Assembly: GCA_958298945.1 (NCBI GenBank)
Contig: OY282608.1
Span: forward strand, 75,626,806-75,690,805
Direction: 5' to 3'
Source of the DNA: Atherix ibis
Lineage: Eukaryota; Arthropoda; Insecta; Diptera; Athericidae
DNA length: 64,000 nt
The number at the start of each line of letters is the position of its first letter. Positions within the stretch are counted from its first letter, which is position 1. Below the pieces are notes generated by a model. It did not search any database, had not been told where the DNA came from, and saw only the letters and a list, made by a program, of their open reading frames with translations. Of the stretch, positions 22,822-33,200 are shown piece after piece. Made by a program: the position numbers and the translations under genes.

Positions 22822-24398
22822 GGTTTATTGGCTTGTTGGTTTGTTGGTTTGTTGGTTTGTTGGTTTGTTAATTTGTTGGTTTGTTGGTTTGTTGGTTTGT
22901 TGGTTTGTTGGTTTGTTGGTTTGTTGGTTTGTTGGTTTGTTGGTTTGTTGGTTTGTTGGTTTGTTCGTTTGTTGGTTTGTTCGTTTGTTGGCTTGTTGGT
23001 TTGTTGGTTTGTTGGCTTGTTGGCTAGTTGGTTTGTTGGTTTGTTGGTTCTTTTGTTTGTTGGTTTGTTCGTTTGTTGGTGTTTTGGTTTGTTGGCTTGT
23101 TGGTTTGCTGGCTTGTTGGTTGTTGGTTTGTTTGTTTGGTGGTTTGTTGGTTTGTTGGTTAGTTTGTTTGTTGGTTTGTTTGTTTGTTGGCTTGTGGGTT
23201 TGTTGGTTTGTTGGTTTGTTGGTTTGTTGGTTTGTTGTTTTTTTGGTTTGTTTGTTTGTTGGTTTGTTGGTTTGTTCGTTTTTTGGCTTGTTGGTTTGTT
23301 GGCTTGTTGGCTTGTTGGTCTGTTGGTTTGTTTGTTTGTTGGTTTGTTGGTTTCTTGGTTTATTTGTTTGTTGGTTTGTTGGTTTTTGTTGGTTTGTTGA
23401 TTTGTTTGTTTGTTGGTTTGTTGGTTTGTTAGTTTGTTGGTTTGTTGGTTTGTTTGTTTGTTGGTTTGTTCGTTTGTTGGCTTGTTGGTTTGTTGGCTTC
23501 TTGGCTTGTTGGCATGTTGGTTTGTAGGTTTGTTGGTTTGTTGTTTTGTTGGTTTGTTGGCTTGTTGGCTTGTTGGCTTGCTGGCTTATTGGTTTGTTGG
23601 TTTGTTGGTTTGTTGGTTTGTTGGTTTGTTGGTTTGTTGGTTTGTTGGTTTGTTGGTTTGTTGGTTTGTTGGTTTATTTGTTTGTTGGTTTGTTGGCTTG
23701 TTGATTTGTTGGCTTGTTGGTTTGTTGGTTTGTTGGTTTGTTGGTTTATTTGTTTGTTGGTTTGTTGGTTTGTTGGTTTGTTCGTTTGTTGGTTTGTTGG
23801 TTTGTTTGTTTGTTGGTTTGGTCGTTTGTTGGCTTGTTGGTTTGTTGGTTTGTTGGCTTGTTGGTTTGTTGGTTTGTTGGTTTGTTGGTTTGTTAGTTTG
23901 TTGGTTTGTTGGTTTGTTGGTTTATTGGTTTGTTGGTTTGTTGGTTTGTTGGTTTGTTGGTTTGTTGGTTTTTTGGTTTGTTAGCTTGTTGGTTTGTTGG
24001 TTTGTGGGTGTGTTGGTTTGTTCGTTTGTTGGTTTGTTGGTTTGTTAGTTAGTTGGCTTGCTCGTTTGTTGGTTTGTTGGCTTGTTGGTTTGTTGGTTTG
24101 TTGGTTTGCTTGTTTGTTGGTTTGTTCGTTTGTTGGCTTGTTGGTTTGTTGGTTTGTTGGCTTGTTGGTTTGTTGGTTTGTTGGTTTCGTGGTTTGTTGG
24201 TTTGTTGGTTTGTTGGTTCGTTGGTTTGTTGGTTTGTTGGTTTGTTGGTTTGTTGGTTTGTTGTTTTGTTGGTTTTTTGGTTTTTTGGTTTGTTGGTTTG
24301 TTGGTTTGTTGGTTTGTTGGTTGGTTGGTTTGTTAGTTTGTTTGTTTGTTCGTTTGTTGGTTTTTTGGTTTGTTGGTTTGTTTGTTTGTTGGTTTGTT
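22822..24398 (+). repeat. 1.57-kb tandem higher-order unit, copy 2
   Basis: Landmarks of copy 1 are repeated in order: GGTTCTTTTG at 23046, GGTTTTTGTTGG at 23381 and GGCATG at 23511, all at offset 1,577. The stretch around 23,994-24,336 is at offset 1,585. The copy ends near 24,398, where the expected GGTTTATTGGCTTG is replaced by ordinary units. The two copies are adjacent, as expected from unequal exchange. Confidence 0.9.
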
Positions 24399-26296
24399 GG
24401 TTTGTTGGTTTGTTGGTTTGTTGGTTTGTTGGTTTGTTGGCTTGTTGGTTTGTTCGTTTGTTGGCTTGTTGGTTTGTTGTCTTGTTGGCTTGTTGGTTTG
24501 TTGGTTTGTTGGCTTATTGGTTTGTTGGTTTGCTGGTTGTTGGTTTGTTGTTTTGTTGGTTTGTAGGTTTGTTGGTTTGTTGGTTTGTTCGTTTGTTGGT
24601 TTGTTGGTTTTGTTTGTTTGTTGGTTTGCTGTTTTGTTGGTTTGTTGGTTTGTTAGTTTGTTGGTTTGTTGGTTTGTTGGTTTGTTGGTTTGTTGGTTTC
24701 TTCGTTTGTTGGTTTGTTGGTTTGTTGGTTTGTTGGTTTGTTGTTTTGTTGGTTTGTTGGTCTGTTGGTTTGTTGGTGTATTTGTTTGTTGGTTTGTTGG
24801 CCTGTTTATTTGTTGGCTTGTTGGTTTGTTGGCTTGTTGGTTTGTTGGTTTGTTGCTTTGTTTGTTTATTGGCTTGTTTGTTTGTTGGCTTGTTGGTTTG
24901 TTGGCTTGTTGGCTTGTTGGTTTGTTGGTTTGTTGGTTTGTTGGTTTGTTGGTTTGTTGGTTTGTTGGTTTGTTGGTTTGTTGGTTTGTTGGTTTATTGG
25001 TTTGTTGGTTTGTTGGTTTGTTGGTTTGTTGGTTTGTTAGTTTGTTGGTTTGTTCGTTTGTTGGTTTGTTGGTTTGTTAGTTTGTTGGTTTTTTGGTTTG
25101 TCGGTTTGTTGGTTTGTTGGGTTGTTGGTTTGTTGGTTTGTTGGTTTGTTGGTTTTTTTGTTTGTTGGTTTGTTGGTTTTTTGGTTTGTTGGCTTGTTGG
25201 TTTGTTGGTTTGTTGGTTTGCAGGTTTGTTCGTTTGTTGGTTTTTTGGTTTGTTGGTTTGTTGGTTTGTTGGTTTGTTCGTTTGTTGGTTTGTTCGTTAT
25301 TGGCTTATTGGTTTTTTGGCTTGTTGGCTTGTTGGTTTGTTGGTTTATTTGTTTGTTGGTTTGTTGGTTTGTTGGTTTGCTAGTTTGTTGGTTTGTTCGT
25401 TTGTTGGTTTGTTGGTTTATTTGTTTGTTGTTTGTTGGTTTGTTGGTTTGTTCGTTTGTTCGTTTGTTGGCTTGTTGGTTTGTTGGCTTGTTGGTTTGTT
25501 GGCTTGTTGGCTTGTTGGCTTGTTGGTTTGTTGGTTTGTTGGTTTGTTGGTTTGTTGGTTTGTTGGTTTGTTGGTTTGTTGGTTTGTTGGTTTGTTGGTT
25601 TGTTCGTTTGTTGGCTTGTTGGTTTGTTGGCTTGTTGGCTTGTTGGTTTGTTGGTTTGTTGGTTTGTTGGTGAATTTGTTTATTTGTTTGTTTGTTTGTT
25701 GGTTTGTTCGTTTGCTGGTTTGTTGGTTTGTTGATTTGTTGGTTTTTTTGTTGGTTTGTTGGTTTGTTGGCTTGTTGGCTTGTTGGTTTGTTGGTTTGTT
25801 GGTTTGTTGGTTTGTTGGTTTGTTGATTTGTTGGTTATTTGGTTTGTTCGTTTGGTGGTTTTTTGGTTTTTTGGTTTGTTGTTTTGTTGGTTTGTTGTTT
25901 TGTTCGTTTTTTGGCGTGTTGGCTTGTTGGTTTGTTGGTTTGTTGGTTTGTTAGTTTGCTGGCTTGTTGGTTTGTTGGTTTGTTGGTTTGTTGGTTTGTT
26001 GGTTTGTTGGTTTGTTGGTTTGTTGGTTTATTGGTTTGTTCATTTGTTGGCTTGTTGGCTTGTTGGTTTGTTGGCTTGTTGGCTTGTTGGTTTGTTGGTT
26101 TGTTGGTTTGTTGGTTTGTTGGTTTGTTGGTTTGTTGGTTTGTTGGCTTGTTGGTTTGTTGGTTTGTTGGTTTGTTGGTTTGTTCGTTTGTTGCTTTGTT
26201 GGATTTTTGGTTTTTTGGTTTGTTGGTTTGTTCGTTTGTTGGTTAGTTGGTTTGTTGGTTTGTTAGCTTGTTGGTTTATTGGTTTGTTGGTTTTTG
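24399..26296 (+). repeat. Satellite segment 6: transitional mosaic
   Basis: Only satellite units. The stretch shares CGTTATTGGCTT at 25295 with the central domain (copies at 28963, 31356, 35355, 40978 and 44424) and a GGTGAATTTGTTTATTTG element near 25,669 with the flanks, so it joins the two families. The longest open forward frame of the window (24,053-25,954, 633 codons) crosses it; the product would be LVCWFVGL repeats and no signal supports translation. Confidence 0.75.
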
Positions 26297-26809
26297 GGTT
26301 AGGTGGTTACTTGGTTTGTTGGTTTGTTGGTTTGTTGGCTTGTCGGTTTGTTGGTTTGTTGGTTTGTTGGTTTGTTGGTTTGTGGGTTTGTGGGTTTGTT
26401 TGTTTGTTGGGTTGGTCGTTTGTTGACTTGTTGGTTTGTTTACCTGTTGGCTTGTTAAATTGTTGGTTTGTTGGCTTCTTGGTTTTTTCGTTTGCTGGTT
26501 TGTTGGTTTGTTGGTTTGTTGGTTTGTTGATTTGTTTGTTTGTTGGTTTGTTCGTTTGTTGTTTTGTTGGTTTGTTGGTTTGTTGGCTTGTTGGTTTGTT
26601 GGTTTGTTGGTTTGGTGGTTTGTTGGTTTGTTGGTTTGTTGGTTCGTTGGTTTGTTGGTTTGTTGGTTTTTTTGTTTGTTGGTTTGTTGGTTTTTTGGTT
26701 TGTTGGCTTGTTGGTTTGTTGGTTTGTTGGCTTGTTGGTTTGTTGGTTTGTTGGTTTGTTGGTTTGTTCGTTTGTTGGTTTGTTGGGTTTTTGGTTTGTT
26801 GGTTTGTTG
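26297..26809 (+). repeat. Start of central domain: first GGTTAGGTGGTTACTT
   Basis: The first GGTTAGGTGGTTACTT landmark is at 26297. It marks the central domain and appears 22 times up to 49,803 in two forms: GGTGG (14 copies) and GGTCG (8 copies). This stretch also holds rare A-rich variants such as TTACCTG and TTAAATTG at 26,439-26,461. It resembles 28,250-28,560, including GGGTTTTTGG before the landmark. Confidence 0.8.
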
Positions 26810-29210
26810 GTTTGTTGGTTAGTTGGTTTGTTGGTTTGTTAGCTTGTTGGTTTATTGGTTTGTTGGTTTGTTGGTTTGTTGGTTAGGTGGTTACTTAGTT
26901 TGTTGGTTTGTTGGTTTGTTGGCTTGTCGGTTTGTTGGTTTGTTGGTTTGTTGGTTTGTTGGTTTGTTTGTTAGTTGGTTTGGTCGTTTGTTGGTTTGTT
27001 CGTTTGTTGGTTTGTTGGTTTGTTGGTTTTTTGGTTAGGTGGTTACTTGGTTTGTTGGTTTGTTGGCTTGTCGGTTTGTTGGTTTGTTGGTTTGTTGGTT
27101 TGTTGGTTTGTTTGTTTGTTGGGTTGGTCGTTTGTTGACTTGTTGGTTTGTTTACCTGTTGGCTTGTTAATTTGTTGGTTTGTTGGCTTGTTGGTTTTTT
27201 CGTTTGCTGGTTTGTTGGTTTGTTGGTTTGTTGGTTTGTTGGTTAATTTGTTTGTTGGTTTGTTCGTTTGTTGGTTTGTTGGTTTGTTGGTTTGTTCGTT
27301 TGTTGGTTTGTTGGTTTGTTGGTTTGTTGGTTTGTTGGTTTGTTGGTTTGTTGGTTTATTGGTTTATTGGTTTTTTGGTTTGTTGGTTTGTTGGTTCGTT
27401 GGTTTGTTGGTTTGTTGGTTTGCTGGTTTGTTGGTTTGTTGGTTTGTTGGTTTGTAGGTTTGTTCGTTTGTTGGTTTGCTCGTTTGTTGGTTTGTTGGTT
27501 TTGTTCGTTTGTTGGTTTGCTGGTTTGTTGGTTTGTTGGTTTGTTAGTTTGTTGGTTTGTTGGTTTGTTGGTTTGTTGGTTTGTTGGTTTGTTGGTTTAT
27601 TTGTTTGTTCGTTTGTTGGTTTGTTTGTTTGTTGGTTTGTTGGTTTATTGGTTTGTTGGGTTGTTGGTTTATTTATTTATTCGTTTGTTGGCTTGTTGGT
27701 TTGTTGGCTTGTTGATTTGTTCGCTTGTTGGTTTGTTGGTTTGTTGGTTTGTTCGTTTGTTGGTTTGTTCGTTTGTTGGCTTGTTGGTTTGTTGGCTTGT
27801 TGGCTAGTTGGTTTGTTGGTTTGTTGGTTCTTTTGTTTGTTGGTTTGATCGTTTGGTGGTGTTTTGGTTTGTTGGCTTGTTGGTTTGTTGGCTTGTTGGT
27901 TTGTTGGTTTGCTGGTTTGTTGGTTTGTTGGTTTGTTGGTTTGTTGGTTTTTTTTTTGTTGGTTTGTTTGTTTGTTGGCTTGTTGGTTTGTTGGTTTGTT
28001 GGTTTGTTGGTTTGCTGGTTTGTTGTTTTGTTGGTTTGTTTGTGTGTTGGTTTGTTGGTTTGTTCGTTTTTTGGCGTGTTGGTTTGTTATCTTGTTGGCT
28101 TGTTGGTCTGTTGGTTTGTTTGTTTGTTGGTTTGTTGGTTTGTTGGTTTGTTGGTTTATTTGTTTGTTGGTTTGTTGGTTTTTGTTTGTTTGTTGATTTG
28201 TTTGTTTGTTGGTTTGTTGGTTTGTTAGTTTGTTTGTTTGTTGGTTTGTTTGTTTGTTGGTTTGTTGGTTTGTTCGTTTGTTGGTTTGTTTGTTTGTTGG
28301 CTTGTTGGTTTGTTGGTTTGTTGGGTTGTTGGTTTGTTGGTTTGTTGGTTTGTTGGTTTTTTTGTTTGTTGGTTTCTTGGTTTGTTGGTTTGTTGGCTTG
28401 TTGGTTTGTTGGTTTGTTGGCTTGTTGGTTTGTTGGTTTGTTGGTTTGTTGGTTTGTTCGTTTGTTGGTTTGTTGGGTTTTTGGTTTGTTGGTTTGTTGG
28501 TTTGTTGGTTAGTTGGTTTGTTGGTTTGTTAGCTTGTTGGTTTATTGGTTTGTTAGTTTGTTGGTTAGGTGGTTACTTGGTTTGTTGGTTTGTTGGTTAG
28601 TTGGCTTGTCGGTTTGTTGGTTTGTTGGTATGTTGGTTTGTTGGTTTGTTTGTTTGTTGGTTTGGTCGTTTGTTGACTTGTTGGTTTGTTGGCTTGTTGG
28701 CTTGTTAATTTGTTGGTATGTTGGCTTGTTGGTTTGTTGGTTTGTTGGTTTGTTGGTTTGTTGGTTTGTTGGTTTGTTGGTTTGTTGGTTTGTTGGTTTG
28801 TTGGTTTGTTGGTTTTTTTGTTTGTTGGTTTGTTGGTTTTTTGGTTTGTTGGCTTGTTGGTTTGTTGGTTTGTTGGTTTGTTTGTTTGTTGGTTTGTTCG
28901 TTTGTTGGTTTTTTGGTTTGTTGGTTTGTTGGTTTGTTGGTTTGATCGTTTGTTGGTTGGTTCGTTATTGGCTTGTTGGTTTTTTGGATTGTTGGCTTGT
29001 TGGTTTGTTGGTTTATTTGTTTGTTGGTTTGTTGGTTTGTTGGTTTGTTGGTTTGCTGGTTTGTTGGTTTGTTGGTTTGTTCGTTTGTTGGTTTGTTGGT
29101 TTATTTGTTTGTTGATTTGTTGGTTTGTTGGTTTGTTTGTTTGTTGGCTTGTTGGCTTGTTGGTTTGTTGGATTGTTGGTTTGTTGGTTTGTTGGCTTGT
29201 TGGTTTGTTG
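26810..29210 (+). repeat. 2.4-kb higher-order unit, copy 1
   Basis: Landmarks in order: GGTTAGGTGGTTACTT at 26881 and 27033, GGTTTATTTATTTATTCG near 27,669, GGTTCTTTTG at 27826, a T10 tract at 27,948-27,957, GGTTTTTG at 28177, GGTTAGGTGGTTACTT at 28563 and CGTTATTGG at 28963. Every one recurs in copy 2 at offset 2,401, falling to 2,393 after one unit is lost. It is directly followed by copy 2. Confidence 0.92.
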
Positions 29211-31610
29211 GTTTGTTGGTTAGTTGGTTTGTTGGTTTGTTAGCTTGTTGGTTTATTGGTTTGTTGGTTTGTTGGTTTGTTGGTTAGGTGGTTACTTAGT
29301 TTGTTGGTTTGTTGGTTTGTTGGCTTGTCGGTTTGTTGGTTTGTTGGTTTGTTGGTTTGTTGGTTTGTTTGTTAGTTGGTTTGGTCGTTTGTTGGTTTGT
29401 TCGTTTGTTGGTTTGTTGGTTTGTAGGTTTTTTGGTTAGGTGGTTACTTGGTTTGTTGGTTTGTTGGCTTGTCGGTTTGTTGGTTTGTTGGTTTGTTGGT
29501 TTGTTGGTTTGTTTGTTTGTTGGGTTGGTCGTTTGTTGACTTGTTGGTTTGTTTACCTGTTGGCTTGTTAATTTGTTGGTTTGTTGGCTTGTTGGTTTTT
29601 TCGTTTGCTGGTTTGTTGGTTTGTTGGTTTGTTGGTTTGTTGGTTAATTTGTTTGTTGGTTTGTTCGTTTGTTGGTTTGTTGGTTTGTTGGTTTGTTCGT
29701 TTGTTGGTTTGTTGGTTTGTTGGTTTGTTGGTTTGTTGGTTTGTTGGTTTGTTGGTTTATTGGTTTTTTGGTTTGTTGGTTTGTTGGTTCGTTGGTTTGT
29801 TGGTTTGTTGGTTTGCTGGTTTGTTGGTTTGTTGGTTTGTTGGTTTGTAGGTTTGTTCGTTTGTTGGTTTGCTCGTTTGTTGGTTTGTTGGTTTTGTTCG
29901 TTTGTTGGTTTGCTGGTTTGTTGGTTTGTTGGTTTGTTAGTTTGTTGGTTTGTTGGTTTGTTGGTTTGTTGGTTTGTTGGTTTGTTGGTTTATTTGTTTG
30001 TTCGTTTGTTGGTTTGTTTGTTTGTTGGTTTGTTGGTTTATTGGTTTGTTGGGTTGTTGGTTTATTTATTTATTCGTTTGTTGGCTTGTTGGTTTGTTGG
30101 CTTGTTGATTTGTTCGCTTGTTGGTTTGTTGGTTTGTTGGTTTGTTCGTTTGTTGGTTTGTTCGTTTGTTGGCTTGTTGGTTTGTTGGCTTGTTGGCTAG
30201 TTGGTTTGTTGGTTTGTTGGTTCTTTTGTTTGTTGGTTTGTTCGTTTGGTGGTGTTTTGGTTTGTTGGCTTGTTGGTTTGTTGGCTTGTTGGTTTGTTGG
30301 TTTGCTGGTTTGTTGGTTTGTTGGTTTGTTGGTTTGTTGGTTTTTTTTTTGTTGGTTTGTTTGTTTGTTGGCTTGTTGGTTTGTTGGTTTGTTGGTTTGT
30401 TGGTTTGCTGGTTTGTTGTTTTGTTGGTTTGTTTGTGTGTTGGTTTGTTGGTTTGTTCGTTTTTTGGCGTGTTGGTTTGTTATCTTGTTGGCTTGTTGGT
30501 CTGTTGGTTTGTTTGTTTGTTGGTTTGTTGGTTTGTTGGTTTGTTGGTTTATTTGTTTGTTGGTTTGTTGGTTTTTGTTTGTTTGTTGATTTGTTTGTTT
30601 GTTGGTTTGTTGGTTTGTTAGTTTGTTTGTTTGTTGGTTTGTTTGTTTGTTGGTTTGTTGGTTTGTTCGTTTGTTGGTTTGTTTGTTTGTTGGCTTGTTG
30701 GTTTGTTGGTTTGTTGGGTTGTTGGTTTGTTGGTTTGTTGGTTTGTTGGTTTTTTTGTTTGTTGGTTTCTTGGTTTGTTGGTTTGTTGGCTTGTTGGTTT
30801 GTTGGTTTGTTGGCTTGTTGGTTTGTTGGTTTGTTGGTTTGTTGGTTTGTTCGTTTGTTGGTTTGTTGGGTTTTTGGTTTGTTGGTTTGTTGGTTTGTTG
30901 GTTAGTTGGTTTGTTGGTTTGTTAGCTTGTTGGTTTATTGGTTTGTTAGTTTGTTGGTTAGGTGGTTACTTGGTTTGTTGGTTTGTTGGTTAGTTGGCTT
31001 GTCGGTTTGTTGGTTTGTTGGTATGTTGGTTTGTTGGTTTGTTTGTTTGTTGGTTTGGTCGTTTGTTGACTTGTTGGTTTGTTGGCTTGTTGGCTTGTTA
31101 ATTTGTTGGTATGTTGGCTTGTTGGTTTGTTGGTTTGTTGGTTTGTTGGTTTGTTGGTTTGTTGGTTTGTTGGTTTGTTGGTTTGTTGGTTTGTTGGTTT
31201 GTTGGTTTTTTTGTTTGTTGGTTTGTTGGTTTTTTGGTTTGTTGGCTTGTTGGTTTGTTGGTTTGTTGGTTTGTTTGTTTGTTGGTTTGTTCGTTTGTTG
31301 GTTTTTTGGTTTGTTGGTTTGTTGGTTTGTTGGTTTGATCGTTTGTTGGTTGGTTCGTTATTGGCTTGTTGGTTTTTTGGATTGTTGGCTTGTTGGTTTG
31401 TTGGTTTATTTGTTTGTTGGTTTGTTGGTTTGTTGGTTTGTTGGTTTGCTGGTTTGTTGGTTTGTTGGTTTGTTCGTTTGTTGGTTTGTTGGTTTATTTG
31501 TTTGTTGATTTGTTGGTTTGTTGGTTTGTTTGTTTGTTGGCTTGTTGGCTTGTTGGTTTGTTGGATTGTTGGTTTGTTGGTTTGTTGGCTTGTTGGTTTG
31601 TTGGTTTGTT
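29211..31610 (+). repeat. 2.4-kb higher-order unit, copy 2
   Basis: The copy 1 landmarks recur at 29282, 29434, 30219, 30341 (T10), 30570, 30956 and 31356. The match to copy 1 ends near 31,610, where copy 1 instead runs into TTAGTTGG, that is, into the start of this copy. The pair is an immediate tandem duplication with very few base differences, so it is recent or homogenised. Confidence 0.92.
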
Positions 31611-33200
31611 GGTTTGTTGGTTTGTTGGTTTGTTGGTTTGTTGGCTTGTTGGTGTGTTGGTTTGTTGGTTTGTTGGATTGTTGGTTTGTTGGTTTGTTAG
31701 TTTGCTGGCTTGTTGGTTTGTTGGTTTGTTGGTTTGTTGGTTTGTTGGTTTGTTGGTTTGTACGTTTGTTGGCTTGTTGGCTTGTTGGTTTGTTGGCTTG
31801 TTGGCTTGTTGGTTTGTTGGTTTGTTGGTTTGTTGGTTTGTTGGTTTGTTGGTTTGTTGGTTTGTTGGCTTGTTGGTGTGTTGGTTTGTTGGTTTGTTGG
31901 TTTGTTGGTTTTTTCGTTTGTTGGTTTGTAGGTTTTTTTGGTTTTTTGGTTTTTTTGGTTAGTTGGTTTGTTGGTTAGTTGGTTTGTTGGTTTGTTAGCT
32001 TGTTGGTTTGTTGGTTTGTTGGATTGTTGGTTAGGTCGTTACTTGGTTTGTTGGTTTGTTGGTTTTGTTCGTATGTTGGTTTGCTGGTTTGTTGGTTTAA
32101 TGGTTTGTTGTCTTGTTCGCTTGTTGGTTTGTGGTTTGTTGGCTTATTGGTTTTGTTGGTTTGTTGGTTTGTTGGCTTCTTGGTTTTTTCGTTTGCTGGT
32201 TTGTTGGTTTGTTGGTTCGTTGGTTTGTTGGTTTGTTGGTTTGTTGGTTTGTTGGTTTGTTGGTTTGTTGGTTTGTTGGTTTGTTGGTTTGTTGGTTTGT
32301 TGGTTTGTTGGTTTGTTCGTTTGTTTGTTTGTTTGTTTTTTGGTTTGTTGTTTTGTTGGTTTGTTGGTTTGTTGGTTTGTTGGCTTGTTAGCTTGTTGGA
32401 TTGTTGGTTTGTTGGTTTGTTAGTTTGCTGGCTTGTTGGTTTGTTGGTTTGTTGGTTTGTTGGTTTGTTGGTTTGTTGGTTTGTTGGTTTGTTGGTTTGT
32501 ACGTTTGTTGGCTTGTTGGCTTGTTGGTTTGTTGGCTTGTTGGCTTGTTGGTTTGTTGGTTTGTTGGTTTGTTGGTTTGTTGGTTTGTTGGTTTGTTGGT
32601 TTGTTGGCTTGTTGGTGTGTTGGTTCGTTGGTTTGTTGGTTTGTTGGTTTGTTGGTTTGTTCGTTTGTTGGTTTGTAGGTTTTTTGGTTTTTTGGTTTTT
32701 TTGGTTTGTTGGTTTGTTGGTTAGTTGGTTTGTTGGTTTGTTAGCTTGTTGGTTTGTTGGTTTGTTGGATTGTTGGTTAGGTCGTTACTTGGTTTGTTGG
32801 TTTGTTGGTTTGTTGGTTTTGTTCGTATGTTGGTTTGCTGGTTTGTTGGTTTAATGGTTTGTTGTCTTGTTGGCTTGTTGGTTTGTTGGTTTGTTGGTTT
32901 GTTGGCTTATTGGTTTTGTTGGTTTGTTGGTTTGTTGGCTTGTTGGCTTGTTAATTTGTTGGTTTATTGGCTTGTTGGTTTTTTCGTTTGCTGGTTTGTT
33001 GGTTTGTTGGTTCGTTGGTTTGTTGGTTTGTTGGTTTGTTGGTTTGTTGTCTTGTTGGCTTGTTGGTTTGTTGGTTTGTTGGTTTGTTGGTTTGTTTGTT
33101 TGTTGGCTTGTTGGTTTGTTGGTTTGTTGGGTTGTTGGTTTGTTGGTTTGTTGGTTTGTTGGTTTTTTTGTTTGTTGGTTTGTTGGTTTTTTGGTTTGTT
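31611..33200 (+). repeat. Insert between 2.4-kb units: two ~0.74-kb units with TACG
   Basis: Two copies of a block carry TTGTACGTTTG (TACG at 31761 and 32500, spacing 739) and GGTTAGGTCGTTACTT (32029 and 32775, spacing 746). The 7-bp step between the two spacings comes from a different T-tract and unit count around 31,911-31,975 versus 32,661-32,720. The same block recurs in the domain with TACG at 36288, 38086, 41903, 45349 and 47255. Satellite units only. Confidence 0.85.

Noticed and set aside
24053..25954. Longest forward open frame, 633 codons; also 49,753-51,273 (506) and 36,739-38,256 (505)
   Set aside because: The translation is only LVCWFVGL repeats, starts are TTG and not ATG, overlapping frames are equally open, and lengths depend only on where AGTTTG or GATTTG units fall. 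No domain, signal or splice structure is present.
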